The notes below the pieces were generated by a model that was not told where the DNA came from, searched no databases, and worked only from the letters and a program-made list of their open reading frames with translations. Of a stretch of DNA of 64,000 bases, positions 25,651 through 33,126 are shown piece by piece. How positions within the stretch are numbered: the stretch's first letter is position 1; each line of letters starts with the position of its first letter. Both the position numbers and the translations under genes were made by a program. Origin of the DNA: Chloroflexota bacterium. GTDB lineage: Bacteria; Chloroflexota; Dehalococcoidia; Tepidiformales; Tepidiformaceae. The stretch is taken from the NCBI GenBank assembly GCA_026710655.1, contig JAPOQN010000031.1:1-64000 (forward strand), given 5' to 3'.

Positions 25651-25830
25651 GCCGTCCTCCTCCGCTTGGCCAGGCGGGCCCCGGGTCTCGCGGATGTTGT
25701 CCGGCCGCACGACCCCGGGGAGCCGGCCGGGGCTGTGCACCTCAAGCCGGTCGTCAAAGAGTTCGACACGCCCTCTTCCCAGCCTTCCTGCGCGTATCAT
25801 CCTTGCAGCGATACCCATGGGAGGGGCCCC

Positions 25831-26394
25831 ATGCCCAGACTCGACGACAGCGGCGCCGGTTTTGCCGGCGTCTACAGCCAGCACCGGGAGCTCTGGGAAG
25901 CGTTCCAGGTCCAGTGGGGCACCCTCTGGGAGTACGGTTCCCTTGAGCCCCGCATCCGCGACCTCGTCCGCATCAAGTCCGCCACCCTCCACGCCTGCGA
26001 CTTCTGAGCGCCTGCTCGCACTGCTGCGGCGCAGCAGGACGGCATGGACGAAGGCATGATCGCCGCCATCCACGATCCCGAGCACTCCGATCTCGAGCCC
26101 CGCGTGAAGCTCGCCATGATGTTCGTCGAACGCTGGGTGCGCGATGACGCCCGCTCCATCGACGACGCCTTCTTCTCGGAGTTGCGGGACCACTTCAGCG
26201 AGCGTGAGCTGCTGGAGCTGGCTATCACCACCGGTACCGTCGAGCTCTCGCACAAGTTCAACACCGCCTTCGGCGTCATCCCCCGCCATGAGGACGACAC
26301 CTACGAGGTGGGCACGCCCGGCGCCCCCCAGTACATGCGCGACCACCTCGCTTCCCTCGGCATCGAGTCCCCCCGGGCGAACGCGGACCGCTAG
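25831..26394 (+). CDS. predicted selenoprotein, carboxymuconolactone decarboxylase/AhpD-like, with CxxU redox motif
   Basis: The gene encodes 187 residues if the in-frame TGA at 26005-26007 is read as selenocysteine (residue 59). Before it lies RDLVRIKSATLHACDF and after it APARTAAAQQDGMDEG, then KLAMMFVERWV and HFSERELLELAITTGTVEL. Both halves belong to the same AhpD-like fold, and the TGA sits exactly at the second Cys of the family's CxxC. A 7-bp hairpin (CTGCTGC-GGC-GCAGCAG) is centred 20 nt after the TGA, within the range for bacterial SECIS elements, with G first in the loop. The start is ATG with GGGAGGGG upstream. UGA is a normal stop elsewhere in the window. A CxxU thiol/peroxide-type oxidoreductase is inferred. 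It lies 1 nt before an acyl-CoA ligase gene. Confidence 0.85.
26008..26038 (+). promoter_or_regulatory. predicted bacterial SECIS hairpin of the first selenoprotein
   Basis: The stem CTGCTGC (26021-26027) pairs with GCAGCAG (26031-26037), with loop GGC. The loop starts 20 nt after the TGA. A longer outer pairing CCTGCT/AGCAGG is also possible. Confidence 0.7.
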
Positions 26395-26395
26395 C

Positions 26396-27898
26396 GTGAC
26401 CCAGGCGGCGACGGTTCCCGAGCTGCTCGCCGCCGGCGCCCCCGACGCCGTCGCCGTGCAGGGCGCGGGCGGTCGCGACGCCACCTACGCCGGCCTCCGC
26501 GCTACCGTCGACGCGCTTGCCGGGCAGCTGCGTGGCGCCGGCATCGGCCCCGGTGACCGGGTGGCACTCGTGCTCCGCAACAGCCCCGGCATGGCCGCCG
26601 CCTTCCTCGCCGCCGCCACCGCCGGGACCGCCGCCCCCCTCAACCCCCGCTACCGCGAGGAGGAGCTGTCCCTCTCCTTCGAGGAGCTGGGCGTGAAGGT
26701 CGTCGTGGCCACCCCCGATGCGGAGGACATCCCCGCCCTCCCCGCCGTCCGCCGCCTCGACCTCCAGGGCGCCGGCCTCGACCTGACCCTGACCGAGCAC
26801 GGGACGCCCGTCCCCTCCGCCCCCGGCCCGGCCCCCTCCCCCGCGGACATCGCGATTGTCCTGCAGACCTCCGGCACAACCTCCCGCCCCAAGACCGTAC
26901 CCCTCACCCACGCCAACCTGGCCGTCTCCGCCGCCAACATCGCCGAGTCCCTCGTCCTCACCCCCGCCGATCGCTGCCTCATGGTGATGCCCCTCTTCCA
27001 CATCCACGGGCTCATCGCCGGGCTGCTGGCGCCCCTTTCGGCCGGCGGCGCCATCGCCTGCCCCGGGGACTTCAACGCCTTCCGCTTCTTCGATTGGCTC
27101 GATGCCTTCGAGCCCAACTGGTACACCGCCGTCCCCACCATGCACCAGCTCATCCTCTCCCGCGCTGGCCGCCACGCCGAGACGCTCGCGCGGACGGACC
27201 TGCGCTTCGTCCGCTCCTCCTCCGCGCCCCTCCCGCCGGTCGTACTCGAGCGCATCGAGGAGACCTTCGGCGCGCCCATGATCGAGGCCTACGGCATGAC
27301 CGAGGCCACCCACCAGATGACCGCCCAGCCCCTCCCGCCCGGCCTCCGCAAGCCGGGCGCCGTCGGACGCCCCACCGGCATCGAACTCGCCATCCTCGAC
27401 CCCGCCGGCGACCTCCTCCCGCCCCACGAGCGTGGCGAGGTCTCCATCCGTGGCGCCAGCGTCACCGCTGGCTACGAGGCCAACCCCGAGGCCAACGCCG
27501 CCGCCTTCACGGCCGCCGGCTGGTTCCGCACCGGCGACGAGGGCTACCTCGACGAGGACAGCTACCTCTTCCTTACCGGCCGCCTCAAGGAGCTCATCAA
27601 CCGGGGGGGCGAGAAGGTCGCCCCGCGCGAGGTCGAGGAGGTCATCCTCCGCCACCCCGCCGTGCGCCAGGCCGTCTGCTTCGCCCTCCCTCACGCCACC
27701 CTCGGCGAGGACGTGGCCGCTGCCGTCATCCGCAACGAGGGCGGCGCTCTCGACGAGGCCGCCGTCCGCGACCTCTGCGGCGAGCACCTCGCCCCCTTCA
27801 AGGTCCCCCGCAAGGTCGTCTTCGTCGACGAGATCCCCGTTGGCCCCACCGGCAAGCTCCAGCGCATCGGCCTCGCCGAACGCCTCGGCCTGGCGTGA
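26396..27898 (+). CDS. AMP-forming acyl-CoA synthetase (oxalate-CoA ligase-like)
   Basis: The protein has 500 residues, with a GTG start 1 nt after the selenoprotein stop. It activates a carboxylate as acyl-AMP and then acyl-CoA. Motifs are LQTSGTTSRPKTVPLTH (ATP P-loop), EAYGMTEATHQM, GWFRTGDEGYLDEDSYLFLTGR, LKELINRGGEKVAPREVEE, and the catalytic Lys in PTGKLQR. The size and several stretches recall oxalate-CoA ligases and related short-chain ligases, but substrate choice cannot be read from sequence. A ThDP enzyme resembling oxalyl-CoA decarboxylase is at 62472, which makes an oxalate role worth testing. Confidence 0.88.
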   Translation: MTQAATVPELLAAGAPDAVAVQGAGGRDATYAGLRATVDALAGQLRGAGIGPGDRVALVLRNSPGMAAAFLAAATAGTAAPLNPRYREEELSLSFEELGVKVVVATPDAEDIPALPAVRRLDLQGAGLDLTLTEHGTPVPSAPGPAPSPADIAIVLQTSGTTSRPKTVPLTHANLAVSAANIAESLVLTPADRCLMVMPLFHIHGLIAGLLAPLSAGGAIACPGDFNAFRFFDWLDAFEPNWYTAVPTMHQLILSRAGRHAETLARTDLRFVRSSSAPLPPVVLERIEETFGAPMIEAYGMTEATHQMTAQPLPPGLRKPGAVGRPTGIELAILDPAGDLLPPHERGEVSIRGASVTAGYEANPEANAAAFTAAGWFRTGDEGYLDEDSYLFLTGRLKELINRGGEKVAPREVEEVILRHPAVRQAVCFALPHATLGEDVAAAVIRNEGGALDEAAVRDLCGEHLAPFKVPRKVVFVDEIPVGPTGKLQRIGLAERLGLA

Positions 27899-27932
27899 GA
27901 CCATCCCGCTGGGATTCTTCCTGCGCGTCTGC

Positions 27933-27938
27933 TACAGT
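27933..27938 (+). promoter_or_regulatory. -10-like box TACAGT of a leaderless antitoxin gene
   Basis: TACAGT lies 6 nt before the GTG at 27945. Confidence 0.5.
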
Positions 27939-27944
27939 ACCGGT

Positions 27945-28199
27945 GTGGCAAACGTAGCGCGCAGCAAGAAAGTAGTGGTCATCGCCCCGGACCTGCGCGA
28001 AAAGTTCGGGTGGGGCGATGAAGGCGAGATCATCGAGGTCGAGTGCGACGGCGAGATGGTGTCTTTCCTCCTGCCCCCCGTGCACAACGAATCGCTTGCA
28101 GGAAGCCTCGCGCCCTACATCAAGCGAACACTCTCAGAGGACGAGTGGGACGAGGCGCGCGGGCGCCTGGATCCAGTCGATCGGGAGAGCACCCGGTAA
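27945..28199 (+). CDS. VapB-type antitoxin (AbrB-like)
   Basis: The protein has 84 residues and a GTG start with a -10-like box 6 nt upstream. The first half (SKKVVVIAPDLREKFGWGDEG) reads as a swapped-hairpin/AbrB-like DNA-binding domain, though divergent. The acidic C-terminus (TLSEDEWDEARGRLDPVD) would wrap the toxin. It lies directly before a PIN-domain gene that starts 1 nt after its stop, the usual antitoxin-toxin order. Confidence 0.7.
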   Translation: MANVARSKKVVVIAPDLREKFGWGDEGEIIEVECDGEMVSFLLPPVHNESLAGSLAPYIKRTLSEDEWDEARGRLDPVDRESTR

Positions 28200-28595
28200 G
28201 TGAGGGCTCTCCTCGATACATCCGTGGTTGTTCGCTACCTCACCGGTGATCCACCGGATCTCCTCCCCTCAAGCATCCGCCAGATTGAGAGGGGAGAAGA
28301 TCTCGTCGTGACTGACGTGGTCATCGCTGAAACGGCCCATGTGCTCATGTCCTACTACGGCGCGTCCCGAAGCGAGGTCGTGGAGCACCTGTCGTCACTA
28401 CTCCAGAGGCGCAACCTTGAAGTGCTCAACCTCCCTAAGCAGCTCGTCCTCGGAGCCCTGGCGAGGTGCCAGCCTTCTGGACGCGTGTCCATTCCGGACG
28501 CGCTCATCTGGGCTGTCGCCCGTGCGGAGGAACTTCCCGTGTACACCTTCGACCGCCGCTTCCCGGCCGACGAGGTGACGGTCCTCCCTCCCTAG
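28200..28595 (+). CDS. VapC-type PIN-domain toxin
   Basis: The protein has 131 residues and a GTG start adjacent to the antitoxin stop. PIN acidic residues are visible: RALLDTSVVVRYL (first Asp), VIAETAHVL (Glu), IPDALIWAVA (Asp) and TFDRRF (Asp). The family cleaves tRNA or rRNA with magnesium. This is one of three VapBC pairs in the window. Confidence 0.85.
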   Translation: MRALLDTSVVVRYLTGDPPDLLPSSIRQIERGEDLVVTDVVIAETAHVLMSYYGASRSEVVEHLSSLLQRRNLEVLNLPKQLVLGALARCQPSGRVSIPDALIWAVARAEELPVYTFDRRFPADEVTVLPP

Positions 28596-28660
28596 CCGCC
28601 CCACCCTCACCCCGGCCCGCTCCTATAATCCCCCGCACCCGAACCCCCAGGAGACGCCCC

Positions 28661-29557
28661 ATGCCCGAGTACGAAAACCTCATCCTCGACCGCGCTGGCA
28701 CCGACGGCCGCGTCGGACGCATCACCCTCAACCGCCCCGAGAAGATGAACGCCCTCTCCCAGGAGCTGCTGTTCGAGTTCAACGAGGCCCTCCACGACTA
28801 CGAGGCCGACGACAGCATCCGCGTCATCATCATCAAGGGCGCTGGACGCTGCTTCAGCGCCGGCTACGACCTCACCCCGCCCCAGGGCCGCGGCGCCGAT
28901 GCTGTCGTCCGCCGCCACCGCGCCGTCGACGACGAGGGTCGCCGCCTCCTCTGGAACATGCGCACCGGCATGCAGCAGATCACCGACATCCAGATGTACT
29001 ACTGGAACATGGCCAAGGTCACCATCGCCCAGCTCCACGGCTACGCCCTCGCCGGCGGCTGCGAGATGGCGATGATGTCCGACATGGTCACCGCCGCCGA
29101 GGATGTCCGCATTGGCCACCCCGGCGTGCGCGGCCTCGGCGTCGCCCGCAACGGCGCCATCTTCCCGCTCGTCCTCGGCATGCGGAAGGCGAAGGAGCTC
29201 TACTACACGGGCGACAACGTCACCGGCAAGGAGGCCGAGGAGATCGGCATGGTCAACTACGCCTGGCCCGCCGACGAGCTCGAGGAGCGCACCACCGCTT
29301 TCGCCGACCGCATCGCCAACCTCAGCGCCGACCACCTCGCCATCGCCAAGACGAGCATGAACCGCTTTTACGAGAACATGGGCATCTACTCGTCCGTCCG
29401 CAGCTCCACCGACCTCGACGCCGCCGGTCAGTTCACCGCCCAGGCCTACGAGTGGCAGGACCGCACCCGGCAGGCCATGGAGAGCGGCGGCGGCCTCAAG
29501 GAAGCCCTCGACTGGCGCGACGGCCCCTACCGCGACTACCGCGCCAGCGGACGCTAG
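28661..29557 (+). CDS. enoyl-CoA hydratase/isomerase (crotonase) family protein
   Basis: The protein has 298 residues. A TATAAT box lies at 28622 and AGGAG before the ATG. The oxyanion-hole stretches are CFSAGYDL (about 66-73) and GYALAGGCEMAMMSD. Crotonases of this length include hydratases, isomerases and lyases. The typical catalytic Glu pair is not clearly kept; a stretch GVARNGAIFPL occupies that area. It therefore acts on a CoA thioester, but the reaction is not determined. The stop codon is the first base triplet of a heptamer repeat element. Confidence 0.85.
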   Translation: MPEYENLILDRAGTDGRVGRITLNRPEKMNALSQELLFEFNEALHDYEADDSIRVIIIKGAGRCFSAGYDLTPPQGRGADAVVRRHRAVDDEGRRLLWNMRTGMQQITDIQMYYWNMAKVTIAQLHGYALAGGCEMAMMSDMVTAAEDVRIGHPGVRGLGVARNGAIFPLVLGMRKAKELYYTGDNVTGKEAEEIGMVNYAWPADELEERTTAFADRIANLSADHLAIAKTSMNRFYENMGIYSSVRSSTDLDAAGQFTAQAYEWQDRTRQAMESGGGLKEALDWRDGPYRDYRASGR

Positions 29558-29660
29558 TGGCTGGTGGTTAGTGGGTAGTGGCTAGTGATAAACGGCTTGC
29601 GGCACACCGCTCCACCCACCACCGACCACTAGTCACCAATCACTAGCCACCAGCCACTAA
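29555..29660. repeat. heptamer-built inverted repeat, copy B
   Basis: The left arm reads in 7-nt steps TAGTGGC, TGGTGGT, TAGTGGG, TAGTGGC, TAGTGAT. The right arm on the other strand reads TAGTGGC, TGGTGGC, TAGTGAT, TGGTGAC, TAGTGG. The TAG at each outer end is the stop codon of the flanking gene (crotonase on plus, DinB-like on minus), so the element spans exactly the gap between two converging genes and could end both transcripts. Confidence 0.85.
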
Positions 29661-30217
29661 TACGGCAGCCCCGGCTTCCCCAGCAGGGCGCGCGCGTACG
29701 TGGCGCGGCCCAGGTGCCCGTTCGCGTGCCCGATGAGGCCGTGCCCGATCGCCTCCATGCGTGAGATCTCTCCCCACGGACGGAACAGCTGGAACGTGGT
29801 GATGTACTCGTCGCTCATCCCTTCGATGCGCGGCACGATCGCCTCCCGCAGCGCCTCGATGTAGCGATTGAACTCCTCCGGTGCGGGGAAGCGCAGGTCG
29901 TACGCCTCGTCCGCCGTCAGGTTCGTCCCCTGCTCGACGCGCGGCAGCCCCCACGCCTCATCGAACCCCTGCACGAGCCAGACCGGCCGCTCCCGGTCGA
30001 AGGCGAAGTGGATGATGTTGTCGACCGTGCGCAGCACGTGCCATACGTCGAACCCGATCGAGCTCGTCCGCCGCCCCTGCGTGTCGCACAGCTCCTCGAC
30101 CGTCAGGTCGGCCACCGCCAGCCTGCAGTAGTCGAGCACCCGCTCGACCAGGCGGCCGTACTGCGCCTGTACCGTCGCCTCGACGCCCATCCCCGGCAGG
30201 TTTCCCGGATTGGTCAC
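29657..30217 (-). CDS. DinB-like protein, second copy type
   Basis: The protein has 186 residues. The GTG at 30217 overlaps the stop of the upstream hydrolase (GTGA). It resembles DinB/mycothiol-dependent-type four-helix proteins, with SIGFDVWHVLRTVDNIIHFAF (first metal His) and IGHGLIGHANGHLGRATYARALLG (C-terminal His cluster). The function is not assigned. Coupling with the alpha/beta hydrolase suggests a shared pathway. Confidence 0.75.
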   Translation of the reverse strand: MTNPGNLPGMGVEATVQAQYGRLVERVLDYCRLAVADLTVEELCDTQGRRTSSIGFDVWHVLRTVDNIIHFAFDRERPVWLVQGFDEAWGLPRVEQGTNLTADEAYDLRFPAPEEFNRYIEALREAIVPRIEGMSDEYITTFQLFRPWGEISRMEAIGHGLIGHANGHLGRATYARALLGKPGLPY

Positions 30218-31068
30218 GGTGTGTGCTCCTTCAGGAAGTTGCGAACCGCCTCGATCGTATCCGGCAGCTTCGCCTCGCTGCGACAGTCGACATCGAGGCA
30301 ACGCGCGTTACGCGCGTCCCGGCAGATCTGCTCGGCGATGCTCGTCGGATGGAACACGTCGCTCCCCGGCAGGATGAGCAGCGGCGTCTCGCACCCGCGC
30401 ACGAACGCCTCGTCTACGCTGAAGTAGGGTGGCCGGTCGGGCCAGATGGCGTCCGCGTACCGCTCGACCAGGTCGACGTACGCATCCGCGCTCATCGCCC
30501 CGATCTCCTCGCGGAAGAGGTCGTCGTCGTGGATGCGCCGCGCGAACGGGCCCGCTGCATTGTTCGCCATGAAGACGCGGTTCGCCATCGCCGACTCGAC
30601 GACCGCCCCCACACCCTCCTCCCGTGCTAGCGCGAGCGTCGGCTTGAACATGTCCATGAAGGTGTCGATCGAGTTGGTGTGGTTCAGCCCTACCGGGTCC
30701 TGCCCCACCCCCGAGGCGATGCGCTTCGGCGCCTCCTGCGCGATACGCAGGATGAACGCCACGCCGATGCACCCACCGAACGTGTGCGCCCGCTCGACCC
30801 CGAGGTCGTCGAGCACCGCAATCTGGTCGGCGGCCATCACGTCGTAGGGGGCGGGCGCCGCGGGCGCGGGGCTTTGCCCCGCGTTCCGCTGGTCCATCCC
30901 GATGACCATGAAATCCGAGGCGAACTCCTCGATGGGGTTGATCGCGCTCACCGACCAGAAGTCGATCTCGCTGTTCACGCCGCCCGGCGCGAAGCACAGC
31001 AGCGGGAACCCCTCCCCGAACGTTTCGTAGTGGATGATCGCCCCATCGGGCCGCTCAATGTCCGGCAT
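30214..31068 (-). CDS. alpha/beta hydrolase with a cysteine nucleophile motif
   Basis: The protein has 284 residues, with GGAGGT upstream of ATG. The fold is shown by LLCFAPGGVNSEIDFW (oxyanion loop) and DFMVIGMDQRNAGQSPAP. The nucleophile elbow reads FGGCIGVAF, with Cys in place of Ser. LLILPGSDVFHP carries the acid region. Cys nucleophiles occur in dienelactone-hydrolase-like enzymes. The substrate is unknown. It forms an operon with the DinB-like gene downstream by a 4-nt overlap. Confidence 0.82.
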   Translation of the reverse strand: MPDIERPDGAIIHYETFGEGFPLLCFAPGGVNSEIDFWSVSAINPIEEFASDFMVIGMDQRNAGQSPAPAAPAPYDVMAADQIAVLDDLGVERAHTFGGCIGVAFILRIAQEAPKRIASGVGQDPVGLNHTNSIDTFMDMFKPTLALAREEGVGAVVESAMANRVFMANNAAGPFARRIHDDDLFREEIGAMSADAYVDLVERYADAIWPDRPPYFSVDEAFVRGCETPLLILPGSDVFHPTSIAEQICRDARNARCLDVDCRSEAKLPDTIEAVRNFLKEHTP

Positions 31069-31112
31069 GCGCTACCTCCAGCGCGCCGGATTCTAGCGGC
31101 TCGGGGCGCGGG

Positions 31113-31556
31113 TCACGCGACGGCCAGTTCCACCTCGACCGTTCCGACCTGGGCGGAAGGTTCGGGGATGGCGCGGCCGTCCGCGCGCAGTTGTTCGACA
31201 TAGCCGGTGATCGCTTTCTTCATCATCTCCCGGACCTCGTCCAGCGTTGCGCCCAGGGCCTCGCATTCCGGCAGCAAGTCCGGTGCGTGAGCTTCGTAGC
31301 CCGAGGACTCACGTCCGAAGACGACGAGATACCGGGCTGCGGGTTCCCCCGGCACTTCGACCATCCCAACCTGGGCAGAAGGCGCGGGAATCGCGTCTCC
31401 CCCCTCGCGCAGGCCGTCAATGTGGAATGCGATCGCCTCACGCATCGTCTCCGCGGTTTCCTCGTGAGTGACGCCGGTCGCTATGCAGCCCGGAAGGTCG
31501 GGCGCATACGCCGACCAGTTGCTGTCCCCTTGCTCATAGACCACGAGATACTTCAT
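31113..31556 (-). CDS. antitoxin with two tandem HicB domains
   Basis: The protein has 147 residues, starting at the ATG preceded by GAGG. It contains two successive HicB-like units: MKYLVVYEQGDSNWSAYAPD with LPGCIATG (about 1-70), and RYLVVFGRESSGYEAHAPD with LPECEALG (about 75-145). Both end in IPxPSAQVGxVEV. Tandem duplication within one chain is visible. It lies directly after a frameshifted hicA, whose restored frame would end in an ATGA overlap with this start. It probably binds HicA or related toxins; with the toxin broken it may act as a free antitoxin. Confidence 0.8.
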   Translation of the reverse strand: MKYLVVYEQGDSNWSAYAPDLPGCIATGVTHEETAETMREAIAFHIDGLREGGDAIPAPSAQVGMVEVPGEPAARYLVVFGRESSGYEAHAPDLLPECEALGATLDEVREMMKKAITGYVEQLRADGRAIPEPSAQVGTVEVELAVA

Positions 31557-31755
31557 GGCCCACCTCGTCCCTTTAGACCAGCTTGCTTCAGGATACTGTT
31601 CCACGTCCCGGCTTCACGTCATCGCCCGGATGTCCTGCGATCGTCACGACGCCCGGCTTTGCCGCGTGCTTGAACTGCCGGTGACTTCCCTTCGAACGGG
31701 TTTGCCGCCAGCCGTCTCGTTCTACTGTTCGGATGGCGTCGCGAACCTTCGGCAT
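31553..31755 (-). pseudogene. hicA: HicA-type toxin, frameshifted near its end
   Basis: From ATG at 31755 the frame reads MPKVRDAIRTVERDGWRQ, then KGSHRQFKHAAKPG (catalytic His region) and GHPGDDVKPG. It then leaves the HicA frame and stops 5 codons later at 31588. In another frame the expected ending WNSILKQAGL follows at once (about 31602-31573). One missing base near 31603-31608 explains this. The restored frame ends in ATGA with the HicB start. Either the toxin is inactivated or the sequence has a one-base error. Confidence 0.82.
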
Positions 31756-31822
31756 GCTGTCCTGTCGTGTGTGAGCCTCTGTGAAGGGCTGGCCCACTGG
31801 ACATGGTCACCCGCCGGCCCCA

Positions 31823-31976
31823 CTCAGCGCGACGGCAGTCGCGCGCTCTCCTCAGCGATGCGCCAGCGCGAGCGCGCAGCAGTCGAGCGGAGGTATTCGC
31901 GCCGGGAGCGCTCCACTCAGCCGGGCAGCGCGAGCGCGCAGCAGTCGAGCGCCCTGGAACGCCCGGCGCTCTACTC
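31823..31976. repeat. three tandem REP-like hairpins next to the rplL stop
   Basis: Unit 1 (31823-31853) is CTCAG-CGCGAC-GGCA-GTCGCG-CGCTCTCCTC with a 7-bp stem including GCGCGAC/GTCGCGC. Units 2 (31851-31917) and 3 (31916-31976) have long loops containing GCGCAGCAGTCGAGCG and end GCTCCACTC and GCTCTACTC. Unit 3 overlaps the rplL stop codon, so the array may serve as the 3' end of the rplJL transcript. Confidence 0.78.
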
Positions 31977-32360
31977 GACGTCGACGGTCGCGCCGGCCTC
32001 TTCGAGCTTGCCCTTGATCTCGTCCGCCTCGTCCTTGGCGATGCCTTCCTTGACCTTCGCCGGGGCGCTCTCGACGAGCTCCTTGGCTTCCTTCAGGCCC
32101 AGGCCGCTCACGACCTCGCGCACCGCCTTGATCACGTTGATCTTCTTCTCGCCGAAGCTCTTGAGGACGACGTCGAACTCCGTCTGCTCCTCGGCGGCGG
32201 CAGCGTCGCCACCGGCGGCGGGCGCGCCCGCGGCGGCCATCATCATCGGCGCGGCCGCCGTGATGTCGAACTCTTCCTCGATCGCCTTGTTCAGGTCGCG
32301 GAGCTCGAGCAGCGTCATGCCCTTGATGATGTCCAGGGCTTCTTCGATCTTGGTGGCCAT
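31971..32360 (-). CDS. rplL: 50S ribosomal protein L7/L12
   Basis: The protein has 129 residues. The N-terminal dimerisation part [20 protein letters not shown], an Ala-rich hinge and the C-terminal domain ([33 protein letters not shown]) are standard. It recruits translation factors as part of the L10 stalk. It follows rplJ by 49 nt. Confidence 0.98.
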   Translation of the reverse strand: MATKIEEALDIIKGMTLLELRDLNKAIEEEFDITAAAPMMMAAAGAPAAGGDAAAAEEQTEFDVVLKSFGEKKINVIKAVREVVSGLGLKEAKELVESAPAKVKEGIAKDEADEIKGKLEEAGATVDVE

Positions 32361-32409
32361 TGCAGTTCCCCTTCGGTGTTGTGTGTGACGTTTCTGGCGG
32401 GCAGCGCCG

Positions 32410-32943
32410 CTAGGCGGCTTCGCCCTCTTCGAGCTGGTTGGCGCGTGCCTCGACGAGGCCGTTGAAGTCGCGCAGCGTGGCCTGCAGGAGGCCCGCGAGG
32501 TTCTGGACGGGCGAGCGCAGCTTGCCCGCGATCTGGGCGATGAGCTCATCCCGCGGGGGCGTCTTCGCGAGCTCCTCCACTTCGGCGGCGCTCAGGACGC
32601 GTCCTTCCAGCCAGCCCCCGTAGATGGGCAGGTTCAGCCGCTCCGACTGCAGGTACTCCATGAGCAGCCGCGCCGGGGCGACCGGGTCGCCGTAGCCGAG
32701 CGTCAGGGTTGTCGGCCCCTGCAGCAGGTCGGCCATCTCCGGCCGGCCCGCCTCTTCGGCGGCCAGCTTCGTGAGCGAGTTCTTGACGACGCGCACGCGC
32801 ACGTCGGCGGGACGCAGGGCCCGGCGCAGCGCCTGGAAGGTCTGCACATCGAGCCCGCTGTGGTCGCTCCCAATGGCGACTTCCGCGCGCTCCAGGTCCT
32901 GCTTGATTTCGGCGACAAGCGCCACCTTTTTCGCGGCAGGCAC
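32410..32943 (-). CDS. rplJ: 50S ribosomal protein L10
   Basis: The protein has 177 residues and a GTG start with TGGAG 8 nt upstream. The stretch [16 protein letters not shown] near residue 55 and the C-terminal L12-binding helix ([21 protein letters not shown]) are typical. It anchors L7/L12 to 23S rRNA and represses its own mRNA by binding the leader RNA just upstream. Confidence 0.97.
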   Translation of the reverse strand: MPAAKKVALVAEIKQDLERAEVAIGSDHSGLDVQTFQALRRALRPADVRVRVVKNSLTKLAAEEAGRPEMADLLQGPTTLTLGYGDPVAPARLLMEYLQSERLNLPIYGGWLEGRVLSAAEVEELAKTPPRDELIAQIAGKLRSPVQNLAGLLQATLRDFNGLVEARANQLEEGEAA

Positions 32944-32985
32944 GAACGTAACTCCAGTCCAGCGAGGGGGAGAGAGGAAATGCGA

Positions 32986-33085
32986 GTGGCGCGCAGTCAG
33001 GCGCTCTCCTCGCGCATCACCTCGGCAGGCGCCGCTTGCGGCTTATCCCCACCGGGGGGACCTGCGGTCTCCGGCAATCGCTTGC
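32986..33085 (-). ncRNA. L10 leader RNA (ribosomal protein autoregulatory leader)
   Basis: On the minus strand, ahead of rplJ, the sequence contains CCGGAGACCGCAGGTCCC, a GGTGGGGATAAGCC hairpin, GCCGCAAGCGGC, and CGCCTGCCGAGGTG. The pairing of ACCGCAGG with CCTGCCGAGGT and the kink-turn-like flanks match the L10 leader class, the L10/L12 binding site that controls rplJL expression. No clear T-rich terminator follows, so control may act on translation. Confidence 0.82.
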
Positions 33086-33126
33086 GCGGCCAAGCGTACG
33101 ACGCGTCCGGGATAGGGGGAAGCGCC

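Noticed and set aside
26007-26044. Reading the AhpD-like locus at 25831 as two separate genes or a nonsense pseudogene
   Set aside because: Both halves are in the same frame and uninterrupted. The TGA falls on the redox-active position, a hairpin follows at SECIS distance, and an unlinked second gene at 61449 shows the same pattern.
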